From: Brasenia schreberi
Taxonomy: Eukaryota > Streptophyta > Magnoliopsida > Nymphaeales > Cabombaceae
NCBI GenBank assembly: GCA_036023115.1
Contig: JAYKKT010000090.1
Span: forward strand, 29,752,501 to 29,816,500
DNA length: 64,000 nucleotides
Direction: 5' to 3'
Under the pieces are notes generated by a model. That model worked only from the letters and a program-made list of their open reading frames with translations. It made no database searches and was not told the DNA's origin. The stretch's first letter is position 1, and each line of letters starts with the position of its first letter. The translations under genes were made by a program, and so were the position numbers. This document shows, piece after piece, positions 1 through 12,579 of this stretch.

Positions 1-122
1 CGATATTATATATATATATACACACAGAGAGAGAGAATCATTGTGTTCAATCTTGTTGTCATGTTAGCGTTTAAATGGGGAAAACAAAAGCACGATCATT
101 CCTCCTAAAGCTTGGTTGGAAT

Positions 123-200
123 ATAATGTAAATATATAAATACATGTCTATACATACATACATACATGCCTATACATACATACATACATACATATATATA
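123..200. repeat. ATAC/TACA tetranucleotide microsatellite
   Basis: The stretch is built of repeated TACA/CATA units with short interruptions and passes into a TA run. It abuts the left arm of the foldback hairpin. Confidence 0.85.
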
Positions 201-437
201 TTCACAAATAGCTCATCCCTTCTTGTGAGTTTCATTACCCAGGCTGTAAAACACATACTCTTCATGTTCAGCCCAATATATACAAGCACAAGTTCTTGCT
301 AGTTTGGCTTCATTATTACCTAGCTCCTTCAGGTTCAGTTCATGACCTTGATTGAGCTGAACATGAAGAGTATTTGTTTTACAATTTGGGTAATGAAACT
401 CACAAGGGATGAGCTATGCGTGAATATATATATATAA
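191..437. repeat. Foldback (long imperfect inverted repeat)
   Basis: Positions 201-275 and 353-424 are near-complete reverse complements. Both arms carry the blocks TAGCTCATCCCTT, GTGAGTTTCATTACCCA, TGTAAAACA and ATACTCTTCATGTTCAGC in matching order, broken only by short mismatches and one 3-nt indel. The spacer of about 77 nt is not self-complementary, and TA runs close both ends (191-200 and 425-437). The RNA of either strand would fold into a hairpin of about 75 bp. It could be a MITE-like foldback element with TA target ends or a young small-RNA hairpin locus. I did not recognise a known plant miRNA in either arm. Confidence 0.8.
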
Positions 438-1010
438 AACAACGACGTTGGACTTCTCCAATGAGAACATGATTCATGGCTTCACCATCATGATCTTGAG
501 CGTCCTCGTTCGTATTATTGTTACCATCATCATCATTATTATTATTAAAGAACCACTCGAAAGAACGTTAAACTCGAGGTTTTGGAGCACAAGTCAAGTG
601 GATCGTTCCATGGCACATGGAAGGACGATCCCTTGGTAGACACGTTCGATTTCGGACAAATCGGAATCTGCAGTTTCAGACCGTTAGTTTTGGGGAACCG
701 TCGGTTTTGGTTATGGTTTTGAAACCGTCGGTTTCGGTTTCAGTTTCCGAACTGGTTATTATTTTTTAATAAAAAAGGGCAACCGATCTTAGAGGAGTCA
801 AATTGATTTTTGTACAGAGTATTTGAAAAACATCTTTCGTGTATAAGTCAGTCGTTTGTGGGAAACCATATAGACTCAATCTTCTTCCTTCGATTAATCT
901 CATAGAATGTGTTCCTGAGTCCAATCCACGACAACTCAGACAACCTCCGACTAGAAACACAACCAACTACATACAACACTATCATGGTTTGGAAGGCTTA
1001 AGGCTTTACC

Positions 1011-1011
<1 letters not shown>
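438..1011. other. Intergenic, no gene seen
   Basis: Short open frames here have no recognisable domains. Positions 650-755 hold a loose reiteration of CGGTTT/GGTTTTG phrases of the kind common in plant dispersed repeats. Confidence 0.6.

Positions 1012-1100
<89 letters not shown>
1012..1100. repeat. Compound microsatellite (CA)n(TA)n
   Basis: About 24 CA units are followed directly by 20 TA units. It ends one base before the TG of the gypsy 3' LTR. Confidence 0.95.
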
Positions 1101-1101
<1 letters not shown>

Positions 1102-1103
<2 letters not shown>

Positions 1104-2817
1104 TCACACTCGCACGGGTCGCGACCACGACCCGGCCCGAGCCGATGCCACGTGGCCACTTGTCGCACGGGCGTGATGGTGAGCATTAAACAAATACAAT
1201 ACCAATTTAATTCAAACTCAAGAAATATCTAACTGAAATAAATATTCATATCGAAGTTCTAAACAACACGTCCAAAATGGTACGGGGCTCACCTAACAAT
1301 AACCCCGAGTAAAAGACTTTCTAAATTATTCAACACTTATCATACCATCTAAAATAAAAATGTTGCTCTATCAAACTCCTACGCTACTCCGTGTGCCTTC
1401 GAAGTGCTAGCTTCAGGATGAGCTGTAAAACAATAGGGTGAGCTCCTATACATAGCTCAGTAGGGAGATTAAGCATCTTTAAACAGAAAACATACTAAAA
1501 GCATGCATAGTTCGCAACCATTTCATAGCAAAACACATTTACCTTTAAATCATGATCTCAAATTCATATGCATACACTCACACACACGCACACACATCAT
1601 TAGTTTCGATAATTACAGCCCATACTATGTCTGCCCCAAAGGCCACGAGAGTCGTCCGACCCTCCCTAATGTGATCTCGGTAACCCCGTCCACGACGGTA
1701 ACCACGCCGACTCTCACGACAGAGTACTTGGGAACACACCCTGTATTCGCCCCAAGCCGGATCGCCCGAGGGACCTGCAAGTCTTTAGAGACCCCACACA
1801 AACCACACAAGTACGGCTCGTATATTCACACATCATTACATTTCTAAAATCAATTACAGTTCATCACATTCACAAATCATATCCAGATCCACGAATATCC
1901 AAAATCAAACTCATATCCACACAACATTTAAACAACATTTAAATACCATGTTCACACAACACATGCATATCAAAACATGCTCTTTATCAAATAGTGTCAT
2001 AAACATGTTCTATTTAAAAGGCATATCAAATAACCCATAATTGCGAATGACATTTCACAAACTTCAATAAAACAGTTATCAATCATGCACATTTAAATCT
2101 ATCTAAAACAGTAAAATCACTTCTAACATGGTTCTGTAAAAGAATGCATAACCCCCTACCTGAAGGAACGCTAAGATCCAGTCCCCAAGCTGTTGGGCCA
2201 CTCTTATCACCACCAAATCTTTCAATTTTAATCTCTAAACAATTACAAATAATTGAAACATTAAAATTTATTTAACTATAAGTCTAACGAAACAAACTAT
2301 ATCCGAATCAAATCCCAAACCCCAATTTGGATCCGTTTAAGCTATCCGAGATCCAAATCGATACCCAATTTCATACCTAATCCGAATGAGTGACACAATA
2401 GGTAGTTTGTGTCACTGTATCAACACAGAACCTGTAACTACTGACACAGGTCTTATTCTTAACCCAGAAACCCATTTCAAGACACGACCCAAACTAGACC
2501 CATTTCTGACACAGAACCTATTTTGACACAGAACTGGTTCTTAACACGCGACACAAACCAGTGTCGGTTCATGACAATTCAGACATGACACGACACGGAA
2601 ATGAGGGACATGCCCAAAAGATTTTTATTTTTTTTTCCGGCCTCGATCTCGTCGGTTTCTGGCGAAGCACAACTGTTTTCCAGCCAAGCACAACTGTTTT
2701 CCGGCCAAATCAACGTCATTGCTTACCTACCCCCACCAAAATGCTTAGTTCTACCTCAAACCTCCAATCCAAGCCCAAAACAATGATTTTTAACAAGCTT
2801 TTCATCAAAAAATTAAA
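1102..2817 (-). repeat. gypsy 3' LTR (element orientation)
   Basis: It is a direct repeat of the sequence starting at 7417. Both copies open with TGT(C/T)ACAC and share the CACGTGGCCACTTGTCGC block and nearly everything after it, with sparse substitutions. Similarity stops inside the A-rich run near 2817, whereas the other copy continues with unrelated sequence. This LTR therefore seems to lack the outer (U3-side) end, or the divergence marks the true LTR edge. Confidence 0.9.
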
Positions 2818-2956
2818 AAGATTCATACTTTTGTCTCTTTCACCAGTTCGGGTTTAAGTAAAGATCCCAGACTTCTCCAATAATAGTCAAATAATATTTT
2901 TTCCACGGCCTCGAAAAATTATTATTTTTCACGACGGAAATCTCATGAGATCACTA

Positions 2957-4380
2957 TCAAAAACAATCTGGAATCAAACAAAGTAATTTAGGAGCGACTA
3001 CCGGAAGATTATAAAACGCTGATATTAGGGTGAAATACATTATGAAGATTTGATAAGAAAGGTGGTAATGCAATCTCGATAAGCTCTGGGACCTACCCGA
3101 CGAAGTATCGTGATACAGTCCGATAAACTTTGGAGTGAGTTTTCTTGACTTAATCACTCGTCCAACTCCGGTCATAGGTGTCACACGTAGAAACACATGG
3201 TCACCTTCACTCAAGCGGTCTTCATCTTTTATCAAGCATAACTCTTTTGTCGAGTCCGAGTTGTCCTCATCTTGTCTTGAATCATCTTCACTTTCTCGGT
3301 TGTATTGTTGTACAAATTCTGGTCCTACTACAGCACTTTCACCATCATGATACCAACATAACGGCGTTCTACGCATCGTCTCCCATACAATGCCTCATAG
3401 GGTGCCATCCCTATGCTCGAATGAAAACTATTGTTGTATGTGAACTCTATCAATGGCAAAATTCATCCCAACAACAGTTTGTTCTAGAACACAAGCTCTC
3501 AACAAGTCCTCTAATGACCGAATCATCCTTTTCGACTCAATTGACCATCTGTTTGTGGATGGTAAGCGGAACTTAAACGTAGCTTTGTTCCCATCGCTTC
3601 TTGCAAACTATTCCAAAACCTCGATGTAAATCGCGGATCTTGATCGAGAAATAATCTTGGATGGTACACCATGAAGTCTAACAATTTCATTGATGTACAC
3701 TTGAGCCAACTTTTCCATTGAGTACTTAATATTAATCGACAAAAAAGTGCCGACTTTGTAAGCCGATCAATAATTACCCGGATAGAATCGTGACCTTTCC
3801 GAGTCTTTGGTAGTCTGTTACGAAATCCATTGCTATGTCATCCCATTTCCATTCAGGAATAGGCAAAGGTTGCAACATTCCCGATGGTCTTTGATGTTCC
3901 ACCTTAGCCTTTTCCGACAAACTAAACAAGATGATACATATTCAATGACATCCTTCTTCATTCCTTGCCACCAATATAGCATTTGTTTCAAGTCTTGATA
4001 CATCTTTGTGGCTCTGGATGCATACTCAACTTACTCTGTGGGCTTCATCCAAAATCAATTTCCTAAGTTCTGAATCATTTGGCACACAAACTCTTCCTTT
4101 AAACTTCAGAATTCCATCAACACCTTCGCTAAATTCCAATACCGCTCCTTGACTCCTTGCTTCCTTTGCTTCTTGCAAATACGGTCACTATTTTGTCCTA
4201 CTCGTATTCTATCCATTAAATCATTTGAAATGGTGATCATCTTTAAACACATCTTCAATTTCATAGATAGCGTATCTTTAAACACATCTTGAAATGGTGT
4301 CAATTTCACTGATAAAACGCATATCCCAAAATTCTTCTATCAAGTTCCTTCTCCTTAATCATCATAATAGAAAGCATTAA
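2957..4380 (-). pseudogene. gypsy integrase, decayed
   Basis: The minus strand of 2957-3376 encodes the integrase C-terminal region. It includes [25 protein letters not shown] and the basic strand EGDHVFLRVTPMTGVGR...KSRKLTPKFIGLYHD, a typical gypsy integrase tail. The core domain further up (about 3380-4300) is scattered over several frames with stops. I see no convincing chromodomain after the tail. The protein would have inserted element cDNA, but it is not translatable here. Confidence 0.85.
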
Positions 4381-4445
4381 GCATTTTCCTACTTAAAGCA
4401 TCCGCTACAACATTCGCTTTTTTCAGGGATGATACATAGCGAAAG

Positions 4446-5640
4446 TCATAGTCCTTCAGAAACTCTAAGCCAACGCCTTTGTCTCATGTTCAACTCTTTT
4501 TGGTCAAACAGATACTTCAAACTTTTATGATCACTAAAGACAGTGAACGTTGCTCCATAAAGAAAATGTCTCCACACTTTCAATGCAAACACTATTGCCA
4601 ACTCCAAATCATGAGTCGGATAATTCCTCTCATGCACTTTCAAGCGCCTCGATGCATATGCTACAACCTTACGGTTCGCATAAGTACACAACCCAATCCT
4701 TGGTAGCACGAAGCATCACAATATACTTGAAAGTTCATTCGGATTAGGTAGAATCAAAAAACCGGTGAAGTAGTCATCATCTTTTCAACTCTGAAAACTT
4801 TCTTCGCATCATCGGTCCACAACAAACGAGTTGATTCTTTCGTGTAAGTTGGGTAAGAGGTCCTGCTATCTTGAAAACCCCTCAATAAATCGTCGATAAG
4901 TAACCAAAGCTAATCCGATAAAACTACGGATCTCGATATACGTCTTCGATCTTTCCCATTCAATAATTGTTTCCACTTTTGAAGCATCAACTTCAATTCT
5001 TCTTCCCGATATAACGTGTCCCAAAAATTGAACTTCGCTTAACCAAAATTCACATTTGGACAACTTGGCATACAACTTATTCTCCTTCAGAATGCGGAGA
5101 ACCACTACGAGATGCTCAAGCATGTTCCTCCTCGACTTCGAGAATAAATCAAAATGTCATCAATAAAGACAACAACAAACTTATCCAAGTATGAAACGGA
5201 AAAAATCTGTTCATAAAGTCCATGAATATGGCGGGTGCATTAGTCACACCAAACGGCATCACTTGATATTCATAATGCCCATAACGTGTCCGAAACGTAG
5301 TTTTGGGAATATCCTCACTTTTTCACACATACGGTGATAACCAGAACGTAAGTCAATCTTGGAAAATATTGCGGCTCCTCGCAATTGATCCATCGATCAT
5401 CGATTCTTGGAAGTGGATATTTATTCTTAATCGTAATCTTGTTCAACTATCGGTAGTCTACACATAGACGAGAAGTCCCATCCTTCTTCTTTACCAACAA
5501 TACTGGAGCTCCCCATGGTGATACACTTGGTCTCACAAATTACTTTTCCAATAAATCCTCCAATTTGTTTCTTAAGCTCGCCAACTCTCCATTGGCGACA
5601 TCTGTAAGGCGCCATAGATATAGGTCCAGCTCGGTACTAA
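4446..5640 (-). pseudogene. gypsy reverse transcriptase and RNase H, decayed
   Basis: In element order, 5640-5427 holds a frameshifted start of the RT fingers. The catalytic FIDDILIYS box is encoded just above 5123. 5123-4866 carries the RT thumb (QFLGHVISG). 4709-4446 carries RNase H ([23 protein letters not shown] and [20 protein letters not shown]), with the DHKSLKYL signature intact. At least three frame changes separate these blocks, so no full polyprotein can be made. Confidence 0.9.
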
Positions 5641-5748
5641 ATCAATAGAAAACTCAATTTCTCTTTCCGGCGGTAGTCCTAGGTATATCTTGAGAAATAC
5701 CTCAGAAATTCATTAACTATATATAACTGATACTGGGTTCTCTTCTCG

Positions 5749-6240
5749 CTAACCTTGGAAAACGAAAGTCGTCTCTCGAGGAATAGAGAAAGTAATCTCT
5801 CGCTTCTTGCAATCAGTCACAGCACGGTTCCTAGATAACCAATCCATACCCAAAACTACATCGTAGTTCAAGATCTCCAACAAAACCAAGTCGGCTCTCA
5901 TGTAATGACCACCAATCAATACAGAACAATCTCGCAAAATTTGATGCGACACAATAACATCTCCATTAGAGAAACATACAGAGAATCCATCTAATAGTTT
6001 TAGGTCTAAACCCATATGACTTATAAAAGTAGGTGAAACAAAGCAATGCGTTGCACTAGAGTCAAATAAAATATGCGCAAACAAACCACAAACTGATAAG
6101 GTACTAATAACCAAATAAGAGGTACCTGACTCATGACTCTCTACAGCATAAACGCGGCCCTGGTTAGTTACTTGAGGGTGAGGCAATCGATGTGGTCCTT
6201 GTTGACGAATAGGTACCGGAGGACGAGGCTTCCCTAAACT
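5749..6240 (-). pseudogene. gypsy aspartic protease, decayed
   Basis: This open stretch reads as a retropepsin. It has the flap-side start LVISTLSVCGLFAHILFDSSATHCFVS and the distal VVLGMDWLSRNRAVTDC motif. The catalytic triad normally D-(S/T)-G reads D-S-S here, which should abolish activity. It follows gag and precedes RT, as expected for a gypsy polyprotein. Confidence 0.85.
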
Positions 6241-7322
6241 GAAGAAGAAGTAAAATACGTAGCCCGTGGACAATCAACCTTACGATGACCGAACTCTTTA
6301 CATATGAAACAACGACCTCTCATGTCTTCCTTCTGTACACTGCTAAATGTCTGAGTCTGAACTTGCTTAAAGTTCTTCTCTGAAGGACATTGTCTAGCTC
6401 TATAACCCGTGCCTCTACAATTATAACATGTGATCCCTCAATTTTGTTGGTTGTTTTGCTCACATGAAGGCCCACTTCTCGTTTGAGTCTGACTACCCCT
6501 ATTTGTTCACTAAGGAGCTTGGGTTGGTTTACTCTTTTTCGTGCCTTCATGTGAGTTGCCAAAAGTCGGTTCTGCTGGCCTCTTCTTACCCTTATAATGC
6601 AACATATCTGTCTCTAAATGAGTAGCAGCAGCTTGTAATTCATCAATATCTATATATATCTTTCCTCTCAGTGACTTACGGATCGGATCATAAAGTCCCC
6701 AGAAATACTTATTTGCTCGTGCCTTAAGAATTACCAGACCCGGGTCAAACTGTAACAATCTTAGAAATTGATTGGTATATTCTCTTACTGACAAATTATC
6801 CTGCTGCAGTTGATTAAATTCAAGTTGTAAACGCATCCGATCATTGTGAGAAAAGAAATGACTGAAAAATGCCTTCTTAAATACCTCCCAAGTCCACGGA
6901 GTGCTACGAGTCCTTTTCTGTGCTCTCCACTACTGTTTTGTATTTCCTTCGAAAAGACTCGACACCAACTGCACCCTCATCTCCTCGTCGGTAGGAGCTA
7001 GTATGTCGAAAGCGTTTTTCAGTTTGTCAATCCATTCATAGGGTTCCAGTGGGTCTGTAATTACTCCTTTGAACTCCTTATAACCGATCTTTGTTAAGTG
7101 TTGAATGGTTACAGTGGATTCTCTCGGAACGTGTTGCAATAAGTTGATCATCTGACCAAGTAATATCGCTGCATCTTGACCACCTTGTACAAGAGGAATA
7201 TGTGGTGGCTCTATAGGTCCTTTAGGTGTACCAGATGGAACCTCCACTGTTACAGCAGATCCGTACGATGGCATTTTCTCGTTATCATCACTCATAACCC
7301 TTGTAGTTAAGTTAAGATTCAA
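6241..7322 (-). pseudogene. gypsy gag with zinc knuckles, decayed
   Basis: 7322-6930 gives the gag N-terminus, including PYEWIDKLKNAFDILAPTDEE. 6836-6510 continues the retrotransposon gag domain (MRLQLEFNQLQQDNLSVREY, then the FLRLLQFDPG region). Zinc-knuckle motifs follow: CYNCRGTGYRARQC with His replaced by Tyr, and a regular C-x2-C-x4-H-x4-C motif (CFICKEFGHRKVDC) encoded near 6270-6315. The product would be the nucleocapsid/particle protein, but frameshifts between the blocks prevent translation. Confidence 0.88.
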
Positions 7323-7400
7323 TTCTCGTGGGTCCTACACATAAATATAACATTATATTTCAACGATTAACTCGCTATTAAATATACTTTAACAACCTTA

Positions 7401-7413
7401 GGCTCTGATACCA
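7401..7413 (-). promoter_or_regulatory. Primer binding site, tRNA-iMet type
   Basis: The minus strand reads TGGTATCAGAGCC, the standard plant complement of the initiator tRNA-Met 3' end. It lies three bases inside the 5' LTR edge at 7417 and fixes the element's orientation. Confidence 0.93.
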
Positions 7414-7416
7414 AGT

Positions 7417-9277
7417 TGTTACACCCGCACGAGTCGCGACCACGACCCGGCCAGAGCCGATGCCACGTGGCCACTTGTCGCACGGGCGTGATGGTGAGCA
7501 TTAAATAAATACAATACCAATTTAATTCAAACTCAAGAAATATCTAACTGAAATAACTATTCATATCGAAGTTCTAAACAACACGTCCAAAATGGTACGG
7601 GGCTCACCTAACAATAACCCCGAATAAAAGACTTTCTAAATTATTCAACACTTATCATATCATCTAAAATAAAAATGTTGCTCTATCAAACTCCTACTCT
7701 GCTCCGTGTGCCTTCAAAGTGCTAGCTTCAGGATGCGCTGTAAAACAATAGGATGAGCTCCTATACATAGCTCAGTAGGAAGATTAAGCATCTTTAAACA
7801 GAAAACATACTAAAAGCATGCATAATTCGCAACCATTTCATAGCAAAACACATTTATCTTTAAATCATGATCTCAAATTCATATGCATACACTCACACAC
7901 ACGCACACACATCATTAGTTTCGATAATTACAGCCCATACTGTGTCTGCCCCAAAGGCTACGAGAGTCGTCAAACCCTCCCTAATGTGATCTCAGTAAAC
8001 CCGTCCACGACGGTAACCATGCCGACTCTCACGACAGAGTGCCCGGGAACACACCTTGTATTCGCCCCAAGTTGGATCACTCGAGGGACCTGCAAGTCTC
8101 TAGAGACCCCACACAAACCACACAAGTACAGCTCGTATATTCATACATCATTACATTTCTAAAATCAATTACAGTTCATCACATTCACAAATCATATCCA
8201 GATCCACGAATATCCAAAATCAAACTCATATCCACACAACATTTAAACAACATTTAAATACCATGTTCACACAACACATGCATATCAAAACATGCTCTTT
8301 ATCAAACAGTGTCATAAACATGTTCTATTTAAAAGGCATATCAAATAACCTATAATTGTGAATGACATTTCACAAACTTCAATAAAACAGTTATCAATCA
8401 TGCACATTTAAATCTACCTAAAACAGTAAAATCACTTCTAACATGGTTCTGTAAAAGAATGCATAACCCCCTACTTGAAGGAACACTAAGATCTAGTCCC
8501 CAAGCTGCTGGGCCACTCTTATCACCACCAAATCTTCTAATTTTAATCTCTAAATAATTACAAATAATTGAAACATTAAAATTTATTTAACTATAAGTCT
8601 AACGAAACAAACTATATCCGAATCAAATCCCAAACCCCAATTTGGATCCGTTTAAGCTATCCGAGATCCAAATCGATACCCAATTTCATACCTAATCCGA
8701 ATGAGTGACACAATAGGTAGTTTGTGTCACTGTATCAACACAGAACCTGTAACTACTGACACAGGTCTTATTCTTAACCCAGAAACCCATTTCAAGACAT
8801 GACCCAAACTAGACCCATTTCTGACACAGAACCTATTTTGATACAGAACTGGTTCTTAACACGCGACACGAGGATACGACATGAACCAGTGTCGGTTCAT
8901 GATAATTCAGACATGACACGACACGGAAATGAGGGACATGCCCAAAAGTTTTTTTTTTTCCAGCATCGATCTCCCCGGTTTCCGGCGAAGCACAATCGTT
9001 TTCTGGCCAAATCAATGCCATTGCTTACCTACCCCCACCAAAATGCTTAGTTCTACCTCAAACCTCCAATTGAAGCTCAAAACGATGATTTTCAACAAGC
9101 TTTTCATCAAAAAATTAAAAAGAAAAACGAAAATCTGAAAAAAAAATATTGAACTCACCGGATTACGGTCGACTCCTCCTGTTTTCCGACTAGTTCAAGG
9201 CTGCCCAGCTCCTTGGAAAAATGCACTATGAAGGGCCCTTTTTAAAGGCCCTTCATATCCCCCCATTGGACGACGTT
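7417..9277 (-). repeat. gypsy 5' LTR (element orientation)
   Basis: It is a direct repeat of 1102-2817 through about 9120 and then extends about 155 bp further. That extension holds a short palindrome (ATGAAGGGCC near 9227 paired with GGCCCTTCAT near 9254) and, on the minus strand, a TTTAAAAA box that could be the LTR TATA element. The outer end is at about 9277 or at 9437. Confidence 0.85.
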
Positions 9278-9279
9278 TT

Positions 9280-9415
<136 letters not shown>

Positions 9416-9437
9416 GGTGAAAGCTTTATGATCTCCA

Positions 9438-10435
9438 TATAGCCTTTTCGATGGTATAGATATCCACATAGTAGTTAAATATATTGATCATGTAGATAAT
9501 ACAAATAGCCCATGCGATAGTGTGAGACTGAATTATGATGAAGTCACAATTTGAAAGCCATGAGGAGATGCGTCACTTTTCTGAGTTGTCTACTAAAAAA
9601 AAAAGGCAAACTATTAAAATAAGTCAGCATTTTCATGTGACATCGTTTCAAAACTTGTGCATAATAAACAAACCAAGAAACTTTTCTCACTGCCAAGTTT
9701 GAATTAGGGAAAAGAAAAAACTATGTTTTTCCCACTCCCACCTTCACAAGCATCGGAATGGGCGTGCACGCACAATGTGTGTGTGAGGGAGGAACATTAA
9801 TTTGTAGGAAGGATTGCTCTAACAAGTTTGGAAAAACATGGACCAGCTATATTTGAGTATCAAAATCTGTAAACCACTCTCTCTCTCTATACTTTATATT
9901 TTATAGATGAAATAAATACATCTAACACTATCTACTTTTAACTTAAACATATCAATCATTAATCTTAATATCGAACCAGATGTTTAAGTAAATTATAACA
10001 TGAATTAATTTGTACATAAACTAATTTATCTCTTTCTCTCTTTATATAGATATAGTAATTAAATCTTATCCACTCATTCTTACCGTTGGCTTTAGGAGGA
10101 TTGTTTTAACAAGTTTGGAAAAGCATGAACCGCTTTGCTATATTTGAGTATCAAAATCTGCAAACCTACATAGAGAGAGAAAGAGCATAGTTCACGTGTC
10201 CGTAAATCTTTACTTAAATATCTTCATAATCTCAATCGTGCAATCAATGATTGATGACCAAAATTTAAATTAAAAAAAATACTTTATATTTTTTATAAGT
10301 ATAATAAATACATTCGACACTATTTGCTTTTTAACTTAAATACCTCAATCATTGATATTCAATATCGTACTCTTGAGATGTTTAACTAAATTAGAGTATG
10401 GATTGCCCTGTACCTGCACTAAATTAGAGTATTTA

Positions 10436-10436
<1 letters not shown>
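9438..10436. other. Intergenic, A/T-rich, no gene seen
   Basis: There are no open frames with recognisable content. A phrase near 9815-9870 (AGGA.GGATTG.TCTAACAAGTTTGGAAAA) recurs near 10090-10165, followed in both places by ATATTTGAGTATCAAAATCTG. A short diverged duplication is therefore present. Confidence 0.6.
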
Positions 10437-10503
<67 letters not shown>

Positions 10504-10556
10504 TAGATAGATAGATAGATAAATAGAGTAACTAAATCTTCTCTACCTATCGATAT

Positions 10557-10587
<31 letters not shown>
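10437..10587. repeat. Compound microsatellite (TA)n(GA)n(GATA)n
   Basis: A TA run (10437-10479), a GA run (to about 10502) and two blocks of GATA units (about 10502-10522 and 10551-10587) are separated by a short unique stretch. Confidence 0.93.
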
Positions 10588-10588
<1 letters not shown>

Positions 10589-10700
10589 GGAGCAAATAGC
10601 ACACCCAGACAGGGTATTGACCCACAAGTTAAAGGTCATGGGTTCGATACCTGGGGCATGCATCGCTTCAGCCTCCCCATTGACAAAAAAGAAAGATGTC
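10588..10700 (+). mobile_element. tRNA-derived SINE-like repeat
   Basis: The perfect pol III B-box GGTTCGATACC (10641-10651) follows an A-box-like TAGCACACCCAG. The downstream tail GCATCGCTTCAGCCTCCCCATT ends in an A-rich run. Closely related tails occur near 11618-11650 and 26905-26935. Confidence 0.55.
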
Positions 10701-12579
10701 AGTGGTTCGAGATCGGACCAACATGAAATTACTTAATCTAAGTAAATTTGTATAAGAATTTCTGGTCCAGAGTCTCTCGATATAAAGAAGAAAACCATAG
10801 CCAATACACTGTAATCAGATGGAATATCTATCAAACATATCTAAACCATTTATTAATTGGATGTGATTCTTTAAGACCATGTCCGACTAATTGCCGGATA
10901 CGTAGACATCCTGTGTGTTGGCCCTATTCAAAGAGGAAGAAGAAGGTCGGCATTGAAAAGAGCTGCAAGTAGTCATGGCTATTATGGTTCATCAAGAGTG
11001 GAGCCGTCATGAGACGATGTCTGTGCTTAAAGATATCATCCACCATCAACATGATGTCATTAACTTGCATTAGAGAGCCAAAGCTGCCGACGCTGTTGTT
11101 CGTGATTTTATAGTTAATTTAAAATATTTCAGATAGTCCCGTTTCATGATTTTATAGTTAGTTTGAAATATTTCAATATTACATATTCGGGTTTGTAGAC
11201 AAAGGCTTCAAGAAGTGTTGGAAGGAAACAATTTTTTCATATGAGTTCTCTTTTCTATAGGTAAATGTTAATATGACATGGGATCGAGCTCCATGGTTAC
11301 TAAGAATCCACATCCCAGCTTGCCAATAAAATTTTTTTATTACATTTTTATTTATTAAATAAACTTAAATGAATAGTTCACGAGGTTAAGGAGTTGACCG
11401 GCAAATTGAAGATCATGAGCTGTGTAGCATGAATAGCGGGGACCCATTTTAGGGTGTGGTGAGAGGCATGCGCTTCACCTAAAATCTAAAATATTTTTGG
11501 GTCTACCCTTATATATGGAGAAATATATGTACTTTTTGAGCGTGAAATACAAATGCACTTCACCTAAAATATAAGTCTATCTCACCCCAAAAAACTCCTA
11601 CGTCTGTCATTGGGTGTGCATTTCGCTTCAACCTCTTCATTAATACTAATAATAAACTCGGAGATTAGCATAAAAATGCAAAAATAGTTCATTTCAAGCT
11701 TTATGAATAATTTTTTCATAATCAGATGATTCTAGTACTATGCATCATCATTCTTTGATCAGGAAGAGCACAACACTGCTAGAGCTGTGGATGACAAGGC
11801 AAACAGTTCTTAGGTTGCCGATCATTCTTCATGGGGTCTGGTCAATGACTCCAGGCCCTCGATGATAGTTGCGGCGGTGATGGCCCTCGGAGGCGGTGGC
11901 CATGGGTGTCGAAGGCAATCGATAAGCCTTCGCACTACGTCGTATAACTGGCTGGAACCGCATAAGAACGATCCCCATCTGGCCGACCACGCCTCTGGTG
12001 AATGACAATATAGCAAGTGGCTCCATTGATCTCCCACACAAACAATAGAAGGAAATGTTGAAGGTGTGGAGATGGTGGAAGAGATGAAAACAATATATAA
12101 TGGCAGTCTTAGGGAAGAAGGTGAATTTTGTTGAGGGAATGTAGGAGGGCAAAGCCATGAGAGATCAGAAACGGCAGTAATTTTCAATTGTACCAGTTTC
12201 GAAACGGTTAATCATAGTTATTGTTGTTTAAAAGCTGTTGCAGTGTTTAATACTTGTTAGTGTTTGTATTAGGGTTGGCAATTTTAGATCGGAGTTGACA
12301 ACCTGACACAAAAATTCCACGTCGGGTTCCGGCCATTCAAAATTGACCCAATAAAAAGTTTGATCTGCGACTTGAAATTATACATACATACATACATATA
12401 TATATATATGTTATATATTTCTAAAATGTTTATTTTGGATTATTATTATACATATAATAGGCGTTACATATATAGATATGTGTGTTATAAACGCGTATAT
12501 AATGCATATTCTACAATGAGAAAACGGGAGTTGCTGGACTTTCATTAATGCCAGACTTTTCTTGACAATCTAGACCATC
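10701..12579. other. Intergenic, no gene supported
   Basis: There are open frames on the minus strand around 11822-12187, but they show no domain, splice context or family resemblance. A partial SINE-like tail sits near 11618-11650. Positions 11440-11600 contain two diverged copies of a CTTCACCTAAAAT phrase. Confidence 0.55.

Larger units (their letters stand above)
1102..9277 (-). mobile_element. Ty3/gypsy LTR retrotransposon, decayed
   Basis: Two long direct repeats (1102-2817 and from 7417) flank a minus-strand internal region. In element order it holds a tRNA-iMet primer site, gag with zinc knuckles, protease, reverse transcriptase, RNase H and integrase. The order PR-RT-RH-INT places it in Ty3/gypsy (Metaviridae-type). 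All coding parts are broken by frameshifts and stops, so it cannot be autonomous. The right end is uncertain. The LTR clearly extends past 9120. Either it stops near 9277 before a (TA)n tract, or it continues to CA at 9436-9437, where TATAG (9438-9442) would match TATAG at 1097-1101 as a 5-bp target duplication. Confidence 0.93.

Noticed and set aside
300..360. miR159/miR319-like phrase (AGCTCCTTCAGG, TTGATTGAGCTG) in the foldback loop
   Set aside because: The pairing partners are in the arms, not around this phrase, and it differs from the known miRNAs at too many positions.
839..1189. Open frames across 1012-1100 with HTHTHT / IYIYIY translations
   Set aside because: Pure translation of the (CA)n(TA)n microsatellite. 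The same applies to frames over 9280-9411, 10437-10587, 28926-28992, 40000-40118, 42647-42712 and 42943-43062.
2957..3376. Possible chromodomain after the gypsy integrase
   Set aside because: The C-terminal sequence is only the integrase tail; no aromatic-cage pattern of a chromodomain could be read before the LTR.
11822..12187. Two overlapping minus-strand open frames of about 110-120 codons
   Set aside because: Pro/Ser-rich translations with no domain, no splice context and no resemblance to a known family; two competing frames in the same place suggest chance openness in a GC-richer patch.
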